From positions 1-8,477 of the forward strand of contig DIVU01000181.1 of NCBI GenBank assembly GCA_002423365.1: 8,477 nt of DNA, written 5' to 3'. Within the stretch, counting starts at the first letter, position 1, and every line of letters begins with the position of its first letter. Made by a program: the position numbers and the translations under genes. This DNA comes from Desulfuromonadaceae bacterium UBA6124. Lineage in GTDB: Bacteria; Desulfobacterota; Desulfuromonadia; Desulfuromonadales; Trichloromonadaceae. Below the pieces are notes generated by a model, which made no database searches, was not told the origin of the DNA, and saw nothing but the letters and a program-made list of their open reading frames with translations. Below are positions 1-6,796 of this stretch, piece by piece.

Positions 1-1195
1 CCTCGTCGGCAATCCGATAATCCTCTTGCAACAGCCGAAGGTAGACCGACCCCAGATATCCCCGCCCCAACCCCCAAACCTGACGGGCTTCGGCAAAAAG
101 TGAACTCGATTCATAAGTTTCCACATCCTCGGCCTGATAACCGACACTGAACTCGGTCCGGGTTTCCAAATGCCCCCGGTTCGGCATGACATAGCTCCCC
201 ACCAGGGACTGCCGACGCTCGGCGAGCAGCAGATCCGCGTCGAACAGGTGGGCGCGATGAAAAGAATTGTTATCCCGGTAACGCAAAGACAAACGCGCCC
301 CGGTATCCGTTCCGAAACCCACACCGGGACGCAGGCGGTGCCGGGTACGAGGTGTCAGCTGAACGGAGACCGGCACCTGCTTTTCGTCGGTGAGTTCTTC
401 GAGGGGGGTGAGCAGAACGTCGCGAAAACGGTCGGAATCGAGGAAGTTGAATTGGGTCTGCCCCAGCTTGTCGTGGGAAAAGAAATCCCCCTCGGCGTAG
501 GCAAGATGCTGGAGCAGAAACCATTCGGGAAAATCGGGGGCACCGTGAATGAGCGTCTTACCGAAACGCAAGCGCGGCCCGGTGGCGAGTTCAAGATCGA
601 TTTCGGCGCTGCGGTGGCCACGATCGACACGAATGACATGTTGAGTGAAATCGGCCTGAAGATAGCCGAGGTCGAGGGCTGAAGCCTTCAACTCCCCCTT
701 GGCGCGTTCGTAGTGATCCTGGCGGAGGATATCCCCCTCCCGCAGGGGGAATTCGGCAACGAGTCGTTGCAAACGCTTTTCCCCGTCGCCGGATCCGGTC
801 ACCACAACCCGTCGGGAAGTGACCCGCACCGGCTCCCCCCGTAGCACTTTCACCTTCAACAGCCACTGATTTTTCCTCTGGTTTTCCAGCTGCGTGCTTG
901 TTATTGTGGCGAAGTATCCGAAAGGCTCAAGAGCTTTGCCGACCTTGTCGGGAACCTGGCCGACAAAGCGCGTCAGCCAATGAAGCTCCACCGAACCATC
1001 CCCCTTCGCCAGATCCGTCGGCAAGGTCAGAGCGGCGCGCACATTTTCGAGAAGCTCGTCAGAAATCCCCGTGATTTCAAGGGACAGGGGCTCGCTCCGG
1101 GCGTTTGCGGAAAAAATTATCAGCCAGATGAAAATCAGAACAATACGAAACAGGAAAAGCCTCCCCGGGAAGTGCAGGCAGACAACAACACGCAT
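1..1195 (-). CDS. tamA: TamA-type outer-membrane assembly factor (Omp85 family), N-terminal 398 codons, 3' end beyond window
   Basis: Omp85-superfamily protein that, with inner-membrane TamB, helps insert autotransporters or move lipids to the outer membrane (known for the family). I translated the minus strand directly: the frame stays open from ATG 1195 to the window edge. Residues 13-30 are a hydrophobic signal segment with a likely cleavage after the Ala-Asn-Ala at 30-32. Residues about 35-275 fit the three POTRA domains of TamA. The barrel starts near 278 with QLTPRTRHRLRPGVGFGTDT, very like the TamA barrel entry. The GYLQADF stretch near 177 is typical of the last POTRA region. The start is the first ATG after an in-frame open stretch with only a weak GGCGGG upstream, so it is less certain than the family. 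The gene is divergent from the L,D-transpeptidase with 53 bp between them. The rest of the barrel, and any tamB partner, lie outside the window. Confidence 0.88.
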   Translation of the reverse strand, partial: MRVVVCLHFPGRLFLFRIVLIFIWLIIFSANARSEPLSLEITGISDELLENVRAALTLPTDLAKGDGSVELHWLTRFVGQVPDKVGKALEPFGYFATITSTQLENQRKNQWLLKVKVLRGEPVRVTSRRVVVTGSGDGEKRLQRLVAEFPLREGDILRQDHYERAKGELKASALDLGYLQADFTQHVIRVDRGHRSAEIDLELATGPRLRFGKTLIHGAPDFPEWFLLQHLAYAEGDFFSHDKLGQTQFNFLDSDRFRDVLLTPLEELTDEKQVPVSVQLTPRTRHRLRPGVGFGTDTGARLSLRYRDNNSFHRAHLFDADLLLAERRQSLVGSYVMPNRGHLETRTEFSVGYQAEDVETYESSSLFAEARQVWGLGRGYLGSVYLRLLQEDYRIADE

Positions 1196-1248
1196 TACCC
1201 GCCGGAATTGATTGTTTGAATACTCAATCGGAAGGATAACACAGGCTT

Positions 1249-2196
1249 ATGCGGAAACCAATTCTCTCCCTGGCGATCGTGGCCCTGCTGCTGGCTGCGG
1301 TATGCGCGCACGGAAAAACGCCAGAACCCATCACCTTTCACACTCTCAGCCCCCAGTGGCGTGGCGAAGTTATCGGCGAACACCGCTATCATACCGTGGC
1401 CGATTCCCGGCAAACCCTCATGGAACTGGCCCGGGACATGGGGCTGGGATATACCAACGTCAAAAACGCCAATCCCGACATCGACCCCTGGTTGCCCGCC
1501 CCGGGACAGACAGTACTTTTGCCCTATGCCTCAATCCTTCCGGTCGACGCGATAGCCGGGATAACCATCAACCTCGCGGAAATGCGCCTCTATCATGTCT
1601 GGAAGAACGCGGGAGAAACAAAGGCCCGGTCCTATCCCCTGGGAATCGGCACCGAAGGAACCGACAGTCCTACAGGACTTTTTTCCATTCTGAACAAAGC
1701 GGAAAATCCGACATGGACCGTCCCCCTCTCCATCCGGCACGAGCGCCCCGGGATGCCCGTCTCTGTCCCCCCCGGCCCGGCCAATCCCCTGGGAAAATAC
1801 TGGATGGCCTTTTCCTCGGGCGGATATGGCATCCACGGCACGAATAAACCCCTGGGCGTGGGCCGTCGGGTCAGTCACGGTTGCATACGCCTTTATTCCC
1901 AAGATATTCAGGAGCTTTTCTATCGGGTTCCGGTCGGAACCGAGGTGTTGATCATCGACACCCCGGTCAAGGTCGGCCGCAAGGACGAAACCCTCTTTCT
2001 GGAAGTACATCTTCAGAACGGCCGGGACCAGGATCTCGCAGTCCTGAAAAGGGAAATCGTTCGACAGACTCGTCTACTCGAATGGAACGGTATGCTCGAC
2101 TGGGACATGATCGAGGATATCATCCGCCATAACCGCGGCATCCCTCAGCCCATTTCCGTGGCCAATCCCCCATCCGCGGCAACGGCCCGCCGTTAG
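1249..2196 (+). CDS. L,D-transpeptidase (YkuD domain, ErfK/YbiS type) with N-terminal LysM-like region
   Basis: Periplasmic enzyme that transfers a meso-diaminopimelate acyl donor using a catalytic Cys, making 3-3 crosslinks or attaching lipoproteins to peptidoglycan (family knowledge). The 315-residue protein has a signal peptide at 1-20 ending Val-Cys-Ala. A LysM-like wall-binding stretch at about 44-92 contains YHTVADSRQTLMELARD and the PAPGQTVLLP ending. The YkuD domain at about 100-238 carries HGT at 196-198 and the active-site SHGCIRL at 209-215, with Cys212 as nucleophile and His210 and Arg214 intact. A roughly 75-residue tail follows, rich in charged residues and ending in low complexity. 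This order matches E. coli ErfK/YbiS/YcfS. A GGAAGGAT ribosome site at 1230-1237 sits 11 nt before ATG. The gene is convergent with the Braun-like lipoprotein at 2294-2602, a plausible substrate. Which reaction it performs cannot be read from sequence. Confidence 0.95.
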   Translation: MRKPILSLAIVALLLAAVCAHGKTPEPITFHTLSPQWRGEVIGEHRYHTVADSRQTLMELARDMGLGYTNVKNANPDIDPWLPAPGQTVLLPYASILPVDAIAGITINLAEMRLYHVWKNAGETKARSYPLGIGTEGTDSPTGLFSILNKAENPTWTVPLSIRHERPGMPVSVPPGPANPLGKYWMAFSSGGYGIHGTNKPLGVGRRVSHGCIRLYSQDIQELFYRVPVGTEVLIIDTPVKVGRKDETLFLEVHLQNGRDQDLAVLKREIVRQTRLLEWNGMLDWDMIEDIIRHNRGIPQPISVANPPSAATARR

Positions 2197-2220
2197 GTAT
2201 AAATCTCTCCTGTTTTTCTC

Positions 2221-2278
2221 GATCAAACAACAAACCGGGGACTAGGCTGCAGCCTGGTCCCCGGTTTGTTGTTTGATC
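2221..2278. terminator. 58-bp near-perfect palindrome, probable bidirectional terminator
   Basis: Two 22-nt arms (2221-2242 and 2257-2278) are exact reverse complements. The 14 nt between them contains a further 12-nt self-complementary sequence (2244-2255), leaving a single T/G mismatch pair. The core is CCGGGGAC/GTCCCCGG with an A-rich 5' flank and a TTTGTTGTTT 3' flank, so each strand reads GC stem then U-rich tract. It sits between the converging transpeptidase and lipoprotein genes, as expected for a shared terminator. Confidence 0.8.
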
Positions 2279-2293
2279 CATCGTTTTCGAGAG

Positions 2294-2602
2294 TTACTTG
2301 CGCAACCCCATTTCAAAGGCTTTTTCAGCCTTCTGCGCGGCAGTTTCCGCACGCACGGCGGCGGATTCAGCGCGACCGGCGGCGTCGGCAGCTTTGCCGG
2401 CAGAAGCTTCGGCGGCAGAAGCGGCGCCTTCGGCGCGTGCGGCAGCGCTTTCAGCGGTCTTGGCCGACTGAGCGGCAGCGTTGCTGGAATCAACGGCTTG
2501 CTTCAGCAGAGCCTGGTCCGCGGGGGTAAGCTTCGCGGAGCAACCCGCGAGACAGAGAAACATGGCACCGGCAACGAGGGAAACGATCTGAGCTTTACGC
2601 AT
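2294..2602 (-). CDS. Alanine-zipper outer-membrane lipoprotein, Braun lipoprotein-like
   Basis: Small 102-residue lipoprotein, probably structural, sitting in the outer membrane as a coiled-coil rod. The signal peptide 1-20 ends in a lipobox LAGC with Cys21 as the lipidation site. Residues 39-94 are eight uninterrupted heptads of the type AAxRAES, with Ala dominating the a/d positions and alternating Arg/Lys and Glu, the alanine-zipper pattern of Lpp/OprI-like proteins. The protein ends Gly-Leu-Arg-Lys. In E. coli Lpp the terminal Lys, also preceded by Arg, is the residue joined to peptidoglycan by L,D-transpeptidases. A strong AAGGAGG (2608-2614) lies 5 nt before the ATG, and a good promoter lies just upstream, suggesting high, independent expression. 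It is convergent with an L,D-transpeptidase. The lipid anchor and heptads are visible; wall attachment is inference. Confidence 0.9.
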   Translation of the reverse strand: MRKAQIVSLVAGAMFLCLAGCSAKLTPADQALLKQAVDSSNAAAQSAKTAESAAARAEGAASAAEASAGKAADAAGRAESAAVRAETAAQKAEKAFEMGLRK

Positions 2603-2636
2603 ATTGGCCTCCTTGAAGTGATTACTTTTGTGAGTG

Positions 2637-2664
2637 AGTTAAGCAGAATATCAACAGCTGTCAA
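2637..2664 (-). promoter_or_regulatory. Probable sigma-70 promoter of the lipoprotein gene
   Basis: On the minus strand a perfect TTGACA (2659-2664) is followed after 16 bp by TTAACT (2637-2642), or after 17 bp by TAACTC. It lies directly downstream of the sdh operon terminator, giving a leader of about 25-30 nt before the AAGGAGG site. The -35 is ideal and the -10 is moderate. It would let the lipoprotein gene be expressed independently of the upstream sdh operon. Confidence 0.55.
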
Positions 2665-2685
2665 GTGCAAGCTGAATAAAACTCG

Positions 2686-2719
2686 CGGAAGGGATGAATC
2701 GAACGATTCACCCCTTCCG
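2686..2719 (-). terminator. Rho-independent terminator of sdhCAB
   Basis: A 14-bp stem (2706-2719 with 2686-2699) with one G-U wobble closes a 6-nt loop. Read on the minus strand it begins 23 nt after the sdhB stop and is followed by CGAGTTTTATT. It separates the sdh operon from the lipoprotein promoter. Confidence 0.8.
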
Positions 2720-2742
2720 AGATCTTTGTCCATTAATTTACA

Positions 2743-3483
2743 TTACGGGAGAAGTGACTTGATGTACTCCCGGTTCAACTTGGCGATGAACTTGACGTCA
2801 ATGCCCTTCGGGCAAGCGGCTTGACATTCGTAATGATTCGTACAGTTGCCGAAGCCGCACTCTTTCAGAGCCTCGGTCATGGCCTTGACACGAGCTTTGG
2901 CTTCGGGCCGTCCCTGAGGCAGAGCCGCCAGCTGAGCAACCTTGTTGCCGGTGAACAACATGGCCGAGCTGTTGGGGCAGCCGGCGACACAGGCGCCACA
3001 ACCGATACATTCGGCAGCATCCATGGCGTATTCAGCGGCGGGTTGGCTGATCATCACTGCATTAGCATCGGGAACGCCACCGGTATGACAAGAGGTGTAG
3101 CCACCTGCGTTCTGGATCGCGTCGAGGGCGGAGCGGTCGACAACCAAGTCCTTGACGATGGGAAATGCCTTGGCTTTCCAGGGCTCAATGTAGATGCTGT
3201 CGCCATCTTTAAAAGTGCGCATGTGCAACTGACAGACCGTGGTACGATCTTGCCCACCATGGGGGCGGCCGTTGACGACCGTAGAACACATACCGCAGAT
3301 CCCCTCGCGGCAGTCATGATCAAAGGCGATGGGATCTTTCCCCGTTTTTATCAAGACTTCATTCACATCGTCGAGCATTTCCAGGAACGATTGGTCCGGG
3401 CTGACATTCGGAGCCTCATACTGTTCCAGTTTGCCCAGATCCTTGGGGCCTTTTTGGCGCCACACGTATAATGTAAGGTTCAT
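2743..3483 (-). CDS. sdhB: Succinate dehydrogenase/fumarate reductase iron-sulfur subunit
   Basis: Electron-transfer subunit that carries electrons between the flavin of SdhA and the hemes/quinone of SdhC on the inner membrane. The 246-residue protein has the N-terminal [2Fe-2S] motif CREGICGMC (Cys58, 63, 66) with a fourth ligand probably Cys84. It has the C-terminal CIGCGACVAGCP (Cys159, 162, 165, 169) and Cys214, Cys220, Cys224 spaced 6 and 4 as in E. coli SdhB. By that comparison Cys159/162/165/224 bind [4Fe-4S] and Cys169/214/220 bind [3Fe-4S]; all ligands are present. Its ATG overlaps the sdhA TAA by one base (TAATG), with AAGGAG 9 nt upstream, indicating translational coupling. It could equally be called frdB, because Geobacter uses one such enzyme in both directions. 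Confidence 0.96.
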   Translation of the reverse strand: MNLTLYVWRQKGPKDLGKLEQYEAPNVSPDQSFLEMLDDVNEVLIKTGKDPIAFDHDCREGICGMCSTVVNGRPHGGQDRTTVCQLHMRTFKDGDSIYIEPWKAKAFPIVKDLVVDRSALDAIQNAGGYTSCHTGGVPDANAVMISQPAAEYAMDAAECIGCGACVAGCPNSSAMLFTGNKVAQLAALPQGRPEAKARVKAMTEALKECGFGNCTNHYECQAACPKGIDVKFIAKLNREYIKSLLP

Positions 3484-5399
3484 TATTTATAACTCCTTAC
3501 CGCCAGATGTACATTCTCGAATTTCAGGGGTTCCTTGTGCAGCTCAGGTTCCTTGTCGTTCCCTTTGAACTCCCAGGCGGCAGCATAGCAGAAGTTCTCG
3601 TCGTCGCGCTTGGCTTCGCCGTCGTCATACTGATGCTCGACACGGAAGTGCCCACCGCAGGACTCTTCACGATGCAGTGCATCCTTGGCCAGCATCTCAC
3701 CGAACTCGAGGAAATCGGCCAGACGGCCAGCGTTTTCCAATTGCTGGTTGAATTCCTCGCCGCTGCCGCTGACTTTGACATTTTTCCAGAATTCCTCGCG
3801 CAAAGCGGGGATTTCCTTGAGGGCCGCAGTCAGGCTCTGCTTGCTGCGCGCCATGCCGACGTTGTTCCACATGATCTTGCCCAAGGCACGATGCATGTCG
3901 GATACGGTTTTCTTGCCGTTGATGGACAGAAGTTTGTTGATCTGGCCTTTAACTTCATCCGCCGATTTCTTGAATTCGGGATGTGCATCGGTGACTGCGC
4001 CAGGCTTCACTGTGACCAGATAATTGGCGATGGTGTAAGGGATAACAAAGTAACCATCGGCCAGACCCTGCATCAGCGCCGAAGCGCCGAGACGGTTGGC
4101 GCCGTGAACGGAGAAGTTGGCTTCTCCGAGAACGAACAGGCCGGGAACATTGCTCATGCAGTTGTAGTCGACCCACAGGCCGCCCATGGAATAATGGGGG
4201 GCAGGATAGATGCGCATGGGCTGCTTGTACCCGTTTTCATCGGTGATTTTCTCATACATTTCGAACAGATTGCCGTAACGCGCGGCAATGGTATGCTGAC
4301 CGAGTCGGTTAATCGAATCAGCAAAATCGAGGTAAACTCCGCGCTTACCGGGGCCAACGCCGCGATCGTCGTCACACTGTTCCTTGGCTGCGCGGGAAGC
4401 GATGTCGCGAGGAGCCAGGTTACCGAAGGAGGGATATTTCCGCTCCAGGTAGTAGTCGCGATCCTCTTCGGGAATAGCGCCGGCCGGTTTTTCGCAGTCT
4501 TCTTTCTTCTTCGGCACCCAACAGCGGCCGTCATTCCGCAGCGATTCAGACATCAGGGTCAGCTTCGACTGATGTTCGCCGTGCTGAGGAATACAGGTCG
4601 GATGGATCTGGGTGTAGCAGGGGTTGGCCATGTAAGCGCCTTTTTTGGCGGCTTTCCAAACGGCGGTGACGGAGCACCCCATGGCGTTGGTCGAGAGGTA
4701 GAAGACGTTGACGTAGCCACCGGTGGCCAGAACCACGGCATCGCCCCAGTGGGACTCAATCTGCCCGGTGGTCAGGTTACGTACGGTGATCCCCTTGGCT
4801 ACACCGTCGACCACGACCAGGTCGAGCATTTCCGTACGGGGATGCATGGTAACAGTCTTGGCCTTAACCTGACGACAAAGAGCCGAGTAGGCGCCGAGCA
4901 GCAACTGCTGACCGGTCTGACCGCGGGCGTAGAAGGTACGGGAAACCTGGGCACCGCCGAAGGAACGGTTGTCCAGGTAGCCGGCGTAGTCGCGGGCGAA
5001 CGGTACGCCCTGAGCGACACACTGGTCGATAATGTTGTTGGACACCTGAGCCAGACGCCAAACGTCGGCTTCGCGGGCGCGGAAGTCACCGCCCTTGATG
5101 GTATCGTAGAATAGACGGTAGATGCTGTCGCCGTCGTTCGGATAGTTTTTAGCGGCGTTGATGCCGCCCTGGGCAGCGATAGAGTGAGCGCGGCGGGCGC
5201 TGTCCTGGTAGCAGAAAGCATGGACGTTATAGCCCAGTTCGCCGAGAGAGGCGGCGCCGGCGCCACCGGCGAGGCCGGTGCCGACCATCAGGATTTTGTA
5301 TTTACGCTTATTAGCCGGGTTCACCAGCTTCATTTCGAAGCGGTGCTTATCCCACGATTGTTCGATTGGTCCGGTAGGACATTTGCCGTCAAGTATCAC
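3483..5399 (-). CDS. sdhA: Succinate dehydrogenase/fumarate reductase flavoprotein subunit
   Basis: Catalytic subunit that interconverts succinate and fumarate with covalent FAD, facing the cytoplasm. The 638-residue protein shows the FAD-binding GTGLAGGAGAASLGELG at about 40-56 and HSIAAQGG, where His72 should carry the flavin. Substrate-site signatures follow: IHPT (His267), PRDIASR (Arg331), HYSMGG (His402) and HGANRLGAS (Arg436). By alignment with E. coli SdhA the key His and Arg residues are intact. HPTC and the LMQGLADGYF stretch fit the type-B (Geobacter, epsilon, Bacillus-like) group. The start is GTG: AGGGGG, overlapping the sdhC stop, lies 6 nt before it. The roughly 30-residue leader before the FAD fold starts MILDGKCPTG, which I recall from Geobacter homologues. 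It lies 10 nt after sdhC and overlaps sdhB by 1 nt. The direction used in vivo is not readable here. Confidence 0.97.
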   Translation of the reverse strand: MILDGKCPTGPIEQSWDKHRFEMKLVNPANKRKYKILMVGTGLAGGAGAASLGELGYNVHAFCYQDSARRAHSIAAQGGINAAKNYPNDGDSIYRLFYDTIKGGDFRAREADVWRLAQVSNNIIDQCVAQGVPFARDYAGYLDNRSFGGAQVSRTFYARGQTGQQLLLGAYSALCRQVKAKTVTMHPRTEMLDLVVVDGVAKGITVRNLTTGQIESHWGDAVVLATGGYVNVFYLSTNAMGCSVTAVWKAAKKGAYMANPCYTQIHPTCIPQHGEHQSKLTLMSESLRNDGRCWVPKKKEDCEKPAGAIPEEDRDYYLERKYPSFGNLAPRDIASRAAKEQCDDDRGVGPGKRGVYLDFADSINRLGQHTIAARYGNLFEMYEKITDENGYKQPMRIYPAPHYSMGGLWVDYNCMSNVPGLFVLGEANFSVHGANRLGASALMQGLADGYFVIPYTIANYLVTVKPGAVTDAHPEFKKSADEVKGQINKLLSINGKKTVSDMHRALGKIMWNNVGMARSKQSLTAALKEIPALREEFWKNVKVSGSGEEFNQQLENAGRLADFLEFGEMLAKDALHREESCGGHFRVEHQYDDGEAKRDDENFCYAAAWEFKGNDKEPELHKEPLKFENVHLAVRSYK

Positions 5400-5409
5400 G
5401 AGTAACCCC

Positions 5410-6087
5410 CTAGATCTTTACGATGCCAAAGATGATGAGTATCGGAATCGAGATGTAGCCGAACAGCAACACCAGGGCAAAACCCTTGCTAACCTTTTCA
5501 AGGATATGCAGGGAAGGCCCATTGTTGAAACCGAAGGTCTGGATGAAGCTCTGGAAGCCATGGCTTACATGCAGGAACAGAAACACCATCGCGGCCACGT
5601 AGATCAGAGAAATAAGGAACTTCTGGAAGCTGAGAACCACCATCGTAAAAACATCGGGACGGCTCAGGGCATCCACCGGCAGATGGCTGGCGGAAATCTC
5701 GGGGTTAGTCAAGTGCATGGTGAAGTGCAAGATGTGATAAACAACAAAAGCCAGAAGCACCAGACCGCTGACGATCATGGTTTCCGAAGCAAAATTGGCC
5801 CGGACCAGTCTCTTGACGGCGTAATTTCCGGGAGTCGCAGCCCGGTTCTCTAAAGTAAGCTGGATACCGAAGAGGATATGCAAGCCGAAAACGGCCAACA
5901 TGAACAACCGGAAAATCCAGACAAGGGGGCCAAGATCATGAAGATGCTTGGCGTAAGCATTGATCCCATCGGCACCCCAGTACACGGAAGAGTTGCCGAG
6001 CAGGTGAACGCAAATAAACGAGATCAAGATGAGGCCTGTAACAGCCATCAAGATCTTTCTGCCCACAGTGCTTTGAGTGAATTGCAT
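5410..6087 (-). CDS. sdhC: Succinate dehydrogenase/fumarate reductase cytochrome b subunit (type B, five-helix)
   Basis: Membrane anchor that holds hemes b and the quinone site for SdhA-SdhB. In the numbering of the longer reading (228 aa from ATG 6096) hydrophobic segments fall near 15-35, 58-80, 105-127, 155-178 and 205-227. In-membrane His residues at 31, 73, 121/124 and 176/179 are enough for two hemes, as in the Bacillus/Wolinella di-heme group; no separate sdhD exists. I place the start at the second ATG (6087, MQFTQSTVGRK): AAGGG at 6097-6101 touches the first ATG (6096), leaving no spacer, but is 9 nt from 6087. It is the first gene of sdhCAB, with 10 nt to the sdhA GTG. Its leader has competing hairpins (see 6095-6140). 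The family is clear; the start and the exact heme ligands are inferred. Confidence 0.93.
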   Translation of the reverse strand: MQFTQSTVGRKILMAVTGLILISFICVHLLGNSSVYWGADGINAYAKHLHDLGPLVWIFRLFMLAVFGLHILFGIQLTLENRAATPGNYAVKRLVRANFASETMIVSGLVLLAFVVYHILHFTMHLTNPEISASHLPVDALSRPDVFTMVVLSFQKFLISLIYVAAMVFLFLHVSHGFQSFIQTFGFNNGPSLHILEKVSKGFALVLLFGYISIPILIIFGIVKI

Positions 6088-6094
6088 AATTTTC

Positions 6095-6140
6095 ATCCCT
6101 TAGAATGATTTTTAGAGCGAATAAGGAATCATCATTCCTT
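6095..6140 (-). promoter_or_regulatory. sdhCAB leader with competing stems around the ribosome-binding site
   Basis: On the minus strand, AAGGAAT (6134-6140) pairs perfectly with ATTCCTT (6123-6129) across a 4-nt GATG loop. The same downstream arm, read as ATTCCTTA (6122-6129), can instead pair with TAAGGGAT (6095-6102), which is the sdhC Shine-Dalgarno, with one G-U pair. A third pairing, GAATGAT (6131-6137) with ATCATTC (6103-6109), also excludes the first. The complementarity is seen directly; control of translation is inference, and the first palindrome could instead be a DNA operator. Confidence 0.35.
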
Positions 6141-6355
6141 GTCCCTGTAGTTACTCATCCGGCGCACTCAGTCGTCGGGACCGGGGGTACTCCCACCGCC
6201 TCCCCGCGCTTCGACCGAAAAAGCAGGAACTTTTCGAGGGGGGGGTGCGCGCCAGCAAGCCAGAAATTCCATTTCCTCTCTCCTCGCCAATAGTTAGCCC
6301 ACTCATGAGCAATCCACAGAGCATGCCGGCAAGCCCGGCAACATCATCGTCCGAA

Positions 6356-6383
6356 TGTATACTGCATACAACACACCGTATAC
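6356..6383. promoter_or_regulatory. Cluster of GTATAC motifs, candidate operator
   Basis: Two GTATAC palindromes (6357-6362 and 6378-6383) are exactly 21 bp apart, two helical turns. A GCATAC (6364-6369) lies between them and forms the perfect inverted repeat TGTAT-N5-ATACA at 6356-6370. Such spacing suits cooperative dimer binding by a repressor. The site is about 270 bp upstream of sdhC and 400 bp upstream of the sigma-54 promoter, so its target is unclear. No regulator can be named. Confidence 0.3.
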
Positions 6384-6780
6384 TAAACATCGTTTGGAGA
6401 AAAAAGCAAAAAAAAAATTAACCTGCCCCCTCATGAGAATTCTAGGCCATCGGCATCTAACAACGATTCACTGACCTACGCCGAATCGACCGACGTCAAT
6501 GTCAAGGGCGGTTAGCCTACACCAATAATTCTTTGGAGAGAACCACAAAATATCAAAACATCCCGCATAATCGCCTCATACACTTCGCGGCCCAGAGAAT
6601 ATAATAATAAATTCGAGATATTAAGAAAGAAAATCAAGTTAGCGCCGGGGCACCACAACCAGAGATGTATAAAAAGTCAATACACAGCACCCACCCCAGG
6701 GTTTCCTTATCTCGCTAAAATCCCACATTAAATCGAATCATATCAGCAACTTAAAATTACTAATTGGTTTATACAAATCT

Positions 6781-6796
6781 TGGCACATTCGCTGCT
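6781..6796 (+). promoter_or_regulatory. Sigma-54 (RpoN) -24/-12 promoter
   Basis: TGGCAC at 6781-6786, then CTGCT at 6792-6796, close to the consensus TGGCAC-N5-TTGCT. The GG (6782-6783) and GC (6794-6795) are exactly 12 bp apart as required, and a T-rich tract follows. The predicted start is near 6807, giving a leader of about 38 nt with a small AGCCC/GGGCT hairpin (6811-6824) before the AGGAG site. Sigma-54 promoters need an AAA+ enhancer-binding activator; no activator gene is in the window. The AT-rich DNA upstream could hold its sites, but I found no clear inverted repeat there. Confidence 0.7.

Noticed and set aside
170..682. 170-codon plus-strand frame
   Set aside because: It overlaps the tamA translation, which shows POTRA and barrel features; the antisense frame shows none.
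2273..2824. 183-codon plus-strand frame over the lipoprotein gene
   Set aside because: It is antisense to the lipoprotein and its promoter/terminator region. Its Gly/Arg-rich sequence is the complement of alanine-zipper repeats.
3507..5114. 535-codon open frame antisense to sdhA on the plus strand
   Set aside because: It lies wholly within the conserved sdhA gene, has no recognisable domain, and is explained by the codon usage of the real gene.
6105..6390. Short ORFs on both strands in the gap (62 and 79 codons)
   Set aside because: No ribosome-binding site, no domain and biased composition; they sit on a GC-rich stretch where chance frames are common.
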